From: Pirellulales bacterium
GTDB lineage: Bacteria; Planctomycetota; Planctomycetia; Pirellulales; Lacipirellulaceae
Length of the DNA: 35,407 nt
Direction: 5' to 3'
Assembly: GCA_020849945.1 (NCBI GenBank)
Contig: JADZFK010000137.1
Location: 1-35,407, forward strand
Below the pieces are notes generated by a model that saw only the letters and a program-made list of their open reading frames with translations, was not told the DNA's origin and made no database searches. Every line of letters begins with the position of its first letter. Positions within the stretch are counted from its first letter, which is position 1. This document shows positions 1-7,190 of this stretch, piece by piece. The translations under genes were made by a program, and so were the position numbers.

Positions 1-1898
1 AGCAGCGGTGGCATGGGGCAATCGAGCATGTCGCACACCGCTCGTAGCAGTTCGCCTTCCTCGATGGTCACAGCCGAGTCCGAGCAAATGCATGCCGCCG
101 TGGCATCCACCAACCTCGCTCGTAGCTTCGGTGCTGTTTGACGTAGCGTTTGCAGCGCTTCGTCGAGCTTCCCCAGTGCGCATTCCCCGGTTGGCAGCAA
201 CTGTACCGACACTTCCGGCACATGGTGGGCACCGGCCTGGAACGCTTGTGGATCGTCATACTGGCTTGCACGTGCCAAGGCCGAAAACAAAATCGAGATC
301 GGTTCCCCGAGTTTCTGAAGCCCATAGTAGCGAATCTGCGGGGGGCGGGCCTTCTCGAACTGCGGTCGCAAATGCCGCAGTAAGATTTGGTGAAGCGTCC
401 ACTCGAACAAACCAATCCGATCGTCGGCTCGCACCAACTGCACAAAGCATTGGCTGAATTGCTGGTATTGCGCGGGGCTTAATGCGCGCAGGGCCGGCAA
501 CGTCATATCCACAAGCGGCAACATGGCCCGCACATCCACTTGGTTCACCGCCGGCACCAACCGCAGTGTTAGCTCGTAAAGTGCCGGTTCGATCATTTTC
601 TCCAGCGCCCGTAGCTGCGTGGCCCGCACGTCGGCATCTTCGTCGAGTAGCGCCGCGTACACCAGCGCACGCGCGCCGTAAGGCTCGTGGGCCGCCTCCA
701 CCACCGCCGCAGGCAACGCCGCCACCAACTCGCGCACGTACTCGCGGTGAATTTCAGTCGGGTTCGCCACCTGCTCCGATGCGTGCTTCACCGCCTCCAC
801 AGAGGCAGGTTGCTTCAGAACTTCCTCATGGTGTGGCTCGGGCCGCTCCTCCACCAACGCGCCGATCTCGCTTCGGTCGAAGCCCGCAATCACGTCGGCA
901 GGCAGTCGCGCGGGGAACTTGCCGTCCCACGCCGGATCGAGCAACTCGATCCTCTTGCGAAGCGGCGGATGCGTTGCGAACAGCGCGCTGATCCCCTCGG
1001 CAAAGTACATGTGGCTCGCCTCGGCAGCCCGCGGCGAAAGTAACTTCGCACCGAACACCGCGGAACCGATCCGCTTCAGTGCCCCGGCAATCCCTTCCGG
1101 GTTACGGGTGAACTGCACGGCCGAGGCATCGGCCAGGAACTCGCGCTGCCGCGAGGCGGCCGCCTTGATGAGGTTCCCCAGCAGCGTACCCAAAAAACCG
1201 AGTGCCATGAACACAAGCCCGATCAGCAGAAAGTAACTTATGCCATCGTTGCGGCGAGAAGAACGCCCGCCGCCGCTGCGGCCCGCTAACCGCAAGATCT
1301 CGCGCCCGATCAGCCCCATCAGCAGGATGCCATGCAGCACGCCGATGAGTCGCAAGTTCAGACGCATGTCGCCATTAAGAATATGGCTGAATTCGTGCGC
1401 GATGACGCCCTGCAACTGATCTCGCGTTAGCTGCTGGGCGCAGCCGCGTGTTACGCCCACCACCGCATCGCTCGGCGAGTAACCGGCGGCAAACGCGTTG
1501 ATCCCTTGCTCTTCGCCAAGCAAGAACACGGGCGGCACGGGCACGCCCGACGCGAGCGCCATCTCCTCTACCACGTTCAGCAGACGCCGCTCCACCGGAT
1601 CAATCGTGTTCGGAAACACACGCCGGCCGCCCAGCCGCTCGGCCACCACGGTGCCCCCGCCCGACAGTTCCGCCATCTTGAACACGCTGCCCACCAAGAT
1701 AATCGAGATCGACGCCACACCTGCCATGAGCGGCGGCCACGGATGAACGAGCCCCTTGGCATCGGCCATCCCCAACCCGATCGCCGTCACCACAACCGTC
1801 GAAGCAACGATCGCAATCACCGAGAATACAAACATGGCAACAAGCCACTTCGTATTCCGTCGAGCAACCGCCTGGCGTTCAAAAAAAGTGGTGGCCAT
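1..1898 (-). CDS. M48 family (HtpX-like) membrane metallopeptidase, 3' end cut by window edge
   Basis: The frame is open from an ATG at 1898 to the left edge, about 632 codons without a stop. Membrane segments lie at about residues 18-42, 52-75, 178-200 and 218-240. The zinc-protease motif HEFSH starts at residue 168, followed by a helix with EFLADASAV, the usual third-ligand region of M48 enzymes. This places it in the inner membrane with a cytoplasmic zinc site, likely in membrane-protein quality control. HtpX proper is about 290 residues. This protein has roughly 300 extra residues, ending in a region with DSAVTIEEGELLRAV and LDCPMPPL that looks like a TerB-type helical domain (inference). 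The stop is probably only a few codons beyond the window. lemA lies 98 bp upstream on the same strand, a common pairing that suggests one operon. Confidence 0.9.
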   Translation of the reverse strand, partial: MATTFFERQAVARRNTKWLVAMFVFSVIAIVASTVVVTAIGLGMADAKGLVHPWPPLMAGVASISIILVGSVFKMAELSGGGTVVAERLGGRRVFPNTIDPVERRLLNVVEEMALASGVPVPPVFLLGEEQGINAFAAGYSPSDAVVGVTRGCAQQLTRDQLQGVIAHEFSHILNGDMRLNLRLIGVLHGILLMGLIGREILRLAGRSGGGRSSRRNDGISYFLLIGLVFMALGFLGTLLGNLIKAAASRQREFLADASAVQFTRNPEGIAGALKRIGSAVFGAKLLSPRAAEASHMYFAEGISALFATHPPLRKRIELLDPAWDGKFPARLPADVIAGFDRSEIGALVEERPEPHHEEVLKQPASVEAVKHASEQVANPTEIHREYVRELVAALPAAVVEAAHEPYGARALVYAALLDEDADVRATQLRALEKMIEPALYELTLRLVPAVNQVDVRAMLPLVDMTLPALRALSPAQYQQFSQCFVQLVRADDRIGLFEWTLHQILLRHLRPQFEKARPPQIRYYGLQKLGEPISILFSALARASQYDDPQAFQAGAHHVPEVSVQLLPTGECALGKLDEALQTLRQTAPKLRARLVDATAACICSDSAVTIEEGELLRAVCDMLDCPMPPL

Positions 1899-1905
1899 GA
1901 AATTT

Positions 1906-1996
1906 GTCAAGAGCCAAGAGTCAAGAGCCAGAGCACTACGCGCCGACAATAAGACTCATCCCTTCTGGCTCTCGACTCTTGACTCTCCGCTCTTGA
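1906..1996. repeat. Imperfect inverted repeat of GAGTCAAGAG units between lemA and the M48 gene
   Basis: The 98-bp gap holds two arms (about 1906-1933 and 1965-1996) built from GTCAAGAG / CTCTTGAC words. They can fold into a long imperfect hairpin. The right arm ends just next to the lemA stop codon (1997-1999). A related stretch without the partner arm lies at 28366-28405. It could attenuate transcription or stabilise lemA mRNA inside the operon; that is inference. Confidence 0.6.
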
Positions 1997-2602
1997 CTAA
2001 GAAAACGACACCTTCGGCGCTTCCGCGATCTGGGCGTCGTCGAAATCGAGAAGTTGGGCATCGGAGCCATGACCCAAGAGTCCCGCGAAGAGCACAGGCG
2101 GGAACGTTTGCTTGTACGTGTTGTACTCCGTCGCCGTATCGTTATACGCCTGACGCGAGAAGGCCACCTTGTTCTCGGTCGACGTGATCTCCTCGCTCAA
2201 CTGCGCCATGTTTTGGTTGGCCTTCAAATCGGGGTACGCCTCGGCCAACGCAAACAACCGGCCCAACGCCCCAGATAAACCATGTTCGGCCGCCGCAAGC
2301 GCCTGCATCGCGTTCGGATCCGCCGGGTTGGCCGCCGCTTGCTTCAGCCCACTCACCGCCTGGTTGCGAGCGGTGATCACCGCCTCCAGCGTGCCCCGTT
2401 CGTGCTGCATGTAACCCTTCGCGGTTTCCACCAGGTTCGGTATCAAGTCGTACCGCCGCTTGAGCTGCACTTCAATCTGCGAAAATGAATTCAAGTACCG
2501 ATTCTTTAGTTGCACCAGCCGATTGTAGATCCCAATGGCCCACATCACGGCAATCAGCACAATCACCCCCACCACGGCCAACACAATAAGCGAAGTACCC
2601 AT
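1997..2602 (-). CDS. lemA: LemA family membrane protein
   Basis: 201 residues, the usual LemA length. There is one N-terminal membrane helix (about residues 5-25), then the family signature NRLVQLKNRYLNSFSQIEVQ and RRYDLIPNLVETAKGYM, followed by a helical-bundle body. The family topology puts the N-terminus outside and the body in the cytoplasm; its molecular role is still unclear. The start is set by a strong ribosome site, AAGGAG six bases before the ATG. It is followed by the M48 peptidase gene on the same strand, the typical LemA-HtpX arrangement seen in many bacteria, which suggests a joint role in membrane stress or proteolysis. Confidence 0.93.
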   Translation of the reverse strand: MGTSLIVLAVVGVIVLIAVMWAIGIYNRLVQLKNRYLNSFSQIEVQLKRRYDLIPNLVETAKGYMQHERGTLEAVITARNQAVSGLKQAAANPADPNAMQALAAAEHGLSGALGRLFALAEAYPDLKANQNMAQLSEEITSTENKVAFSRQAYNDTATEYNTYKQTFPPVLFAGLLGHGSDAQLLDFDDAQIAEAPKVSFS

Positions 2603-2796
2603 GAATGACTCCTTGGAACTGATAGTTCACAACCCCCGAAAACCAATCGCCCAATTATCCCCAGTCAACGACCGGGGGCGAAGTTCAGCTAATCTACCAC
2701 ATTATCAAAGTCGTTATTCGTCAGCCCCAGAGGAATATTGCCAGATCGCATTCGCCCATTCCGTTCCGCCCACCTGCCGCGGATCTATGTTCCAGC

Positions 2797-3375
2797 TCAT
2801 TCCTCCGGCGCGTTCGCTCGTTCGATGTACTCGCCCGTGCGGGTGTCGATCCGCAGATAGTCGCCCGTGTTCACGAACGCGGGCGCGCCGATCTCGGCGC
2901 CCGTCTCGAGCTTCACCGGCTTTCGCACGTTCGTCGCCGTGTTGCCCTTCGCGGCCGGTTCGGCGTATTCCACCTTCAAGATCACGTGGTTCGGCGGCGT
3001 CACCGTCAGCGGGTTGTTGTTGTACACGAGCAGGCTGCATTCCATGCCGTCCTTCAGGAACCGCCAGGCATCGCCCACCTGATCCTTGGTTAATTCGTAT
3101 TGCTCATACGTTTCGTTGTTCATGAACACGAACATATCTTGCTGGCGATAGAGATACTGAGCCGCGAACTCGACGACATCGGCCTCTTCCAGCGTTTGGC
3201 CCGCTCGGTACGTGCGGTCCAGCATGGTGCCGCGAACCAGGTTCTTGAGCTTGCACTCGTACAGCGCGTTGCCCTTCCCCGGCTTGCGAAAGTTCATTTC
3301 GACCATCAAGTACGGCACGCCGTCGATTTGAACCTTAATCCCCTTACGAAAATCACTGGTGTTATATGTCCCCAC
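2797..3375 (-). CDS. efp: Translation elongation factor P
   Basis: 192 residues, full length. EF-P binds ribosomes stalled at polyproline stretches. The N-terminal KOW-like domain carries the loop KPGKGNA, with Lys34 at the position of the modified lysine in E. coli EF-P. The central and C-terminal OB domains follow (VTPPNHVILKV; GDYLRIDTRTGEYIER). The start is GTG (3373-3375) with AGGA about ten bases upstream; no in-frame ATG fits better. It is divergent from epmB, 114 bp apart, which fits beta-lysylation of Lys34. The ligase EpmA is not in this window. Confidence 0.96.
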   Translation of the reverse strand: MGTYNTSDFRKGIKVQIDGVPYLMVEMNFRKPGKGNALYECKLKNLVRGTMLDRTYRAGQTLEEADVVEFAAQYLYRQQDMFVFMNNETYEQYELTKDQVGDAWRFLKDGMECSLLVYNNNPLTVTPPNHVILKVEYAEPAAKGNTATNVRKPVKLETGAEIGAPAFVNTGDYLRIDTRTGEYIERANAPEE

Positions 3376-3489
3376 GGTTGGTCTTTCCTACTTTCGGCTG
3401 GTATAAGAGAGGTTGAGAGTTAAGGGTTTAATGTTGCGAGTTGCGAGTGGCCAACCGCGAGTTCTCGCGGGCAGGCCTTCCATTACAGA

Positions 3490-4521
3490 ATGACTATTCT
3501 ATCCACAGTCCCGCAGGCTGTCCGCCCCAGATTTGGGCCGCCCTATGCCTCGTGGCAAGAGGCCATGAAGGACGCCGTGCGCGATCCGACTGAACTGTGC
3601 CAACTGCTCGACCTACCGACGAACTTGGCGAACGAAGCCCGAGTCGTGGCCGAGCGGTTTCCCCTGTTTGCCCCGCGGGGGTTCGTGGCCCGCATGCGCC
3701 CTGGCGATCCCGCCGACCCGCTCTTGCGGCAAGTGTTGCCCATCGGGGCCGAGTCGGCCAACGTCCCCGGGTTCGTCGACGACCCCGTGGCCGACGCGGC
3801 GGCCACTCGCCTGCCCGGCCTGCTACAAAAGTACGAAGGTCGCGCCCTGCTTGTCGCCACGCGCACCTGCGCAATCCACTGCCGCTACTGTTTCCGTCGG
3901 CACTTTCCTTACGACGAAACGCCGCACTCGTTGGCCGATTGGCAACCCGCGATCGATCACCTCGCGGCCGATCCCTCGATCAACGAAGCGATCCTGAGCG
4001 GCGGCGATCCGCTCATGCTGATCGATGCCACGCTTGCCGCACTGATCGAACGACTCGAAACCATCCCTCACCTACGCCGGCTCCGCATCCACACACGTTT
4101 GCCCATTGTCATTCCCGAACGAGTGACCGACGATTTCGTGGCGATCTTGAAATCCTCCTCACTCACGCCGATCGTTGTGCTGCACGCCAATCATGCCCAA
4201 GAACTCAATTCCCACGTCGAACGAGCGGTCGCCAAACTGGCAACAAGCCGGGCCGTGCTACTCAACCAGGCTGTCCTCCTCGCAGGGGTGAACGATTCGG
4301 CACAAGCCCAGGCCGCGCTTTGCGAACGACTCCTCGACCTCCGCGTTATGCCGTACTACTTGCACCAACTCGACCGCGTGGCCGGTGCCGCCCACTTCGA
4401 GGTTCCCATCGAGCGCGGCCTGCAGATCATCGATCAACTTCGCATAGCGCTGCCGCGCTACGCCGTGCCGCGTTATGTGCAAGAAATCGCCGGAGCACTT
4501 AGCAAAGTGGAACTTAGATAG
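3490..4521 (+). CDS. epmB: EF-P beta-lysylation protein EpmB (lysine 2,3-aminomutase family)
   Basis: 343 residues, matching the short EpmB type (E. coli 342) rather than the longer catabolic lysine 2,3-aminomutases. The radical SAM motif CAIHCRYC puts the cluster cysteines at 127, 131 and 134. A family segment DPLLRQVLPIGAE precedes it, and SGGDPLM and HTRLPIVIPERV follow. The enzyme uses a 4Fe-4S cluster, SAM and PLP to turn alpha-lysine into (R)-beta-lysine, which EpmA then attaches to EF-P Lys34. The neighbouring divergent efp supports this role over lysine catabolism. No strong Shine-Dalgarno is seen before the ATG. Confidence 0.93.
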   Translation: MTILSTVPQAVRPRFGPPYASWQEAMKDAVRDPTELCQLLDLPTNLANEARVVAERFPLFAPRGFVARMRPGDPADPLLRQVLPIGAESANVPGFVDDPVADAAATRLPGLLQKYEGRALLVATRTCAIHCRYCFRRHFPYDETPHSLADWQPAIDHLAADPSINEAILSGGDPLMLIDATLAALIERLETIPHLRRLRIHTRLPIVIPERVTDDFVAILKSSSLTPIVVLHANHAQELNSHVERAVAKLATSRAVLLNQAVLLAGVNDSAQAQAALCERLLDLRVMPYYLHQLDRVAGAAHFEVPIERGLQIIDQLRIALPRYAVPRYVQEIAGALSKVELR

Positions 4522-4527
4522 TATCTC

Positions 4528-4576
4528 GGTCGAGTAGCGAAGGTCCGGGGTTTACCGTGACCTTCGCTACTCGACC
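4528..4576 (+). terminator. Perfect 18-bp hairpin between epmB and the rlmN/cfr-like gene
   Basis: The arms 4528-4545 and 4559-4576 are exact reverse complements (GGTCGAGTAGCGAAGGTC) with a 13-base loop, starting seven bases after the epmB stop. No T tract follows, so an intrinsic terminator is not certain; a 3' mRNA-stabilising hairpin or a small palindromic repeat are alternatives. Confidence 0.6.
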
Positions 4577-4618
4577 GCCTCTGCGAGAAACAATTTCCCC
4601 AAGTGTGAGAGCGAACTC

Positions 4619-5695
4619 GTGCCGTCTTCAGTAAGCATCTACGACTCAGCCGCGATAGATCGCTTGCGGGCTGAACTGAAGTTCGAGCCACGGCGGTTGC
4701 GCGCGCTACGCACGGTGTACTTCAAGAAGTTCCTCGGGAATGAAGCGGCCCTCGCCGAGCTGCCCGAGGAAGTGCGCGAACCGTTCGCCCAGCGCGTGGT
4801 GTTCCACCCTCTGGCCGTTGCCGAGTCGGCCGATTCGCAACTCGACGGTGCCACGAAACTGGTCCTCCGCACGACGGCTGGTTACGCAATCGAAACGGTC
4901 ATCATGCGCACTGGCACCGGGCGCGTGTCGTTGTGTGTTTCATCGCAGGTAGGTTGCGCGGCGGCCTGCGGCTTCTGTGCGACTGGCCAAATGGGCGTCG
5001 CCAAGAACCTGACTTCCGCCGAACTTCTTGACCAAGTCGTACTGGCCGGCGAACACATGTGCAACGAAGAACGCGCCGTGCGAAACATCGTGTTCATGGG
5101 CATGGGCGAGCCGTTCCACAACGAAGCAGCGATCTACGAAGCAATCACCGCGCTACTTGCCCCGGAGCTGTTCCATTATCCGCCCCGGCGGATTCTGATT
5201 TCAACCGTCGGCATCCCCGACGCCATGCTCCGCTGCGCGCGCCGCTTCCCGGCATTGAACCTCGCGCTGAGCCTGCACAGCGCAAGGCAGGCAACGCGTG
5301 AGAAGTTGATCCCCCTGGCGGCCAAGTACCCGCTCGATGATCTACGTGCCGCCCTGGCCCAATTACACGAAATCCAGCGGCAGCCGGTCATGATCGAATA
5401 CCTGATGCTCGCGGGTGTGAACGATTCGCTGGCCGATGCCGCCGATCTCGCGGCTTGGCTTGAAGGTTTGGATGTCCACGTGAATCTGATCCCGTACAAC
5501 TCCATTGCCGCGGTGCCAAACTGGCAAACGACCGAACGGCCCGAGCGTGATGCCTTCGCCACGGTGCTCCGCAAAGCCGGGTTCGTCGTGACGATTCGCT
5601 ACTCGCTCGGTGCCGATATCGCCGCCGCTTGCGGCCAACTCGTGCAAACCGAAAACCGACAGCTCGCCCAGCAACAAGCAATGTCTGCTCAATAA
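4619..5695 (+). CDS. RlmN/Cfr family 23S rRNA (adenine) methyltransferase, Cfr-like features
   Basis: 358 residues. Radical SAM enzyme that methylates A2503 of 23S rRNA: RlmN at C2, Cfr at C8. The cluster motif CAAACGFC gives Cys113, 117 and 120. Cys106 and Cys338 (in AAACGQL) match the two extra catalytic/accessory cysteines of the family (E. coli RlmN C118 and C355), so the enzyme looks active. GMGEP is present at 161-165. Several segments look more like Cfr than E. coli RlmN as I remember them: RRILISTVGI (RlmN has STSG), LAGVNDSL, and SLGADIAAACGQL. Other parts resemble RlmN (TAGYAIETV; GMGEPFHN is like B. subtilis RlmN). The start is GTG. The exact subfamily needs a tree. Confidence 0.85.
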   Translation: MPSSVSIYDSAAIDRLRAELKFEPRRLRALRTVYFKKFLGNEAALAELPEEVREPFAQRVVFHPLAVAESADSQLDGATKLVLRTTAGYAIETVIMRTGTGRVSLCVSSQVGCAAACGFCATGQMGVAKNLTSAELLDQVVLAGEHMCNEERAVRNIVFMGMGEPFHNEAAIYEAITALLAPELFHYPPRRILISTVGIPDAMLRCARRFPALNLALSLHSARQATREKLIPLAAKYPLDDLRAALAQLHEIQRQPVMIEYLMLAGVNDSLADAADLAAWLEGLDVHVNLIPYNSIAAVPNWQTTERPERDAFATVLRKAGFVVTIRYSLGADIAAACGQLVQTENRQLAQQQAMSAQ

Positions 5696-5810
5696 TTGCC
5701 TGGGCCATGCGTTCTTCGCGCTTCAAAGGCCGCAGCAACGCCCTCGCCCCAAAAACGTGGCATCGACTTCAACCTGTGCTCGCCACACGCGAAGGCAGCG
5801 GTTTGTGTTG

Positions 5811-6158
5811 TCATCGCGCTTGCCGACATCTCGCGCCGCAACGGAACGCGGCGATGCATCCGATCAAGCCAAGCAGCATCGCGGCAGGCTCGGGCACTTC
5901 AGGCCCTATGTCTGCAAGCCAGGCTTCGATCTTTCCATCGGGGTTGTTGCCATATCCCACAATGAACCGGCCGTCCGGCGAGAGGGCGGTTGCGTCGCGT
6001 AGCAACCATCCGGCGGGGATCGAAACACCGTATTCGTTCACGAGCACGTCTTGTAGGTCGCGAATGCCGTTTACGGGATCCCATAGGAAAGCATCGCCGA
6101 GCGAACCATTCTGGCCGCTGCTGATGCCCACGATCCGTGCGCCACTTGCCGACACGCC
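5811..6158 (-). pseudogene. 3' remnant of a secreted HAF-repeat protein with PEP-CTERM anchor
   Basis: The last about 115 codons of this frame make sense as protein: a beta-propeller-like HAF repeat (GVSASGARIVGISS, then AFLWDPVNGIRDLQ), a second one (ATALSPDGRFIVGYG), and a C-terminal PEP-CTERM signal, VPEPAAMLLGLIGCIAAF followed by Arg-rich residues. Such signals are cut by exosortase in the membrane. Upstream of about 6158 the frame stays open but becomes Arg/His/Ala-rich without recognisable repeats, signal peptide or good start. The gene therefore seems to have lost its 5' part by deletion or rearrangement. Confidence 0.7.
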
Positions 6159-6640
6159 TCGGGCATGGTTGCGGGTTCCTGTGGCTCGATGCGCTACAGA
6201 CGCAGGTGGACAGCGAGCGGATGGCACGGCCCGAGCGGCTAATGGTCGATGCCACCCGCGATGGCGGGCCAGGGATATTGCGCGTATTGCAACGGGCGTG
6301 GAAACGTGGTTTTGGATGCAATAAGCGGCGCTATTTGCGATGGGTGTTGCGCGATTCTGCCGGAAACTCAAGCGTTTTCCGGGGTGGGGGTGTTGCAATA
6401 ATTGTCGATTTTGCTCATGTTCGCGCGATTATTGCGCGAGGGGGTGTGGGAAAGCAAGAATCGCAGGCGGCATGCGCGGAGCGGTGGCGGGGCCCGGGCT
6501 GCGAATGGGTTTGCCGTGGGGGAATGATTGAATTGTCAAAGAGCCGTTGGTCGCTGGTAAGGCGTGGGGGCATCTTAGCAGATTACGGTACAGCATTCCA
6601 CTAGAATTTTTGGCCACTTGTCGGGGTGGCGAGGGTCGAG

Positions 6641-6830
6641 GGTGTAGTCCGCATTTCTCACCATCAAAACCACGGTGGCACGGAGCCACGGAGAAAACCA
6701 GTAGCAAGTACCCCTACCACCATAAACGGCAGAAATACCCTGTCTTGTAGGTACGAGCGGTTGACCTTGCTTCACACGATCTCTTGGCTTGTTCTCCGTG
6801 ACCTCGGTGTGCTCCGTGGTAAGAAATCCG
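6641..6830. repeat. Dispersed CACGGAG-type inverted repeat, copy 1 (family A)
   Basis: About 190 bp. It starts with ATTTCTCACCA, continues with CACGG/CACGGAG words, and ends with the reversed set (TTCTCCGTGACC ... TAAGAAATCC). A close copy in the same orientation lies at 22141-22331, sharing the central words CAGTAGCAAGTACCCCTACC and CTCTTGGCTTGTTCTCCGTG. Small remnants lie at 30942-30976 and 35247-35290. No open frame is conserved. Confidence 0.85.
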
Positions 6831-6840
6831 GGCTAGCCCA

Positions 6841-6862
6841 ATATGAATAAATGATCGGCCCT
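6841..6862. repeat. End fragment of the 142-bp family B element
   Basis: ATATGAATAA followed by ATGATCGGCCCT matches the right terminus of family B at 8862-8883 and 14955-14976. The rest of the element is missing, so this is a truncated end or relic directly next to family A copy 1. Confidence 0.6.
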
Positions 6863-7190
6863 GGGTGTTGGTGGGAAGGAATCTCACGCAAAGGAGCGGA
6901 GACGCAGAGGGGATGGCGGCGATTGTCGGGCGTGGGCGCGTTACAACTTATTTAACCGTGGCCCGGGCGAGGGTCGGTGCGTCGCGCGGTGGCCCGAGGG
7001 CATGTGCCTTCACCTGCCACGGCTACGCTGTACCGAAAATGGGCTGTGGTGGACGTTCCAAATGGCAACAACCAACGTAGCTGAAAGTCGGTGCTGGCCG
7101 TGCAATCCGCAATCCGAAATCCGCAATTCCCCGAGTCCGCCTCGGATCGGCGGACCTACTGGGCGGGCCTGCTGGGTTGCGGGGGTGGCG
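6863..7190. other. Gene-free stretch between repeats and the kinase gene
   Basis: No convincing gene. It holds a short purine-rich run of the kind ACGCAAAGGAGCGGAGACGC (about 6886-6911) and a tandem-like run CAATCCGCAATCCGAAATCC (7100-7125). Both resemble small dispersed repeats rather than coding sequence. Confidence 0.5.
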
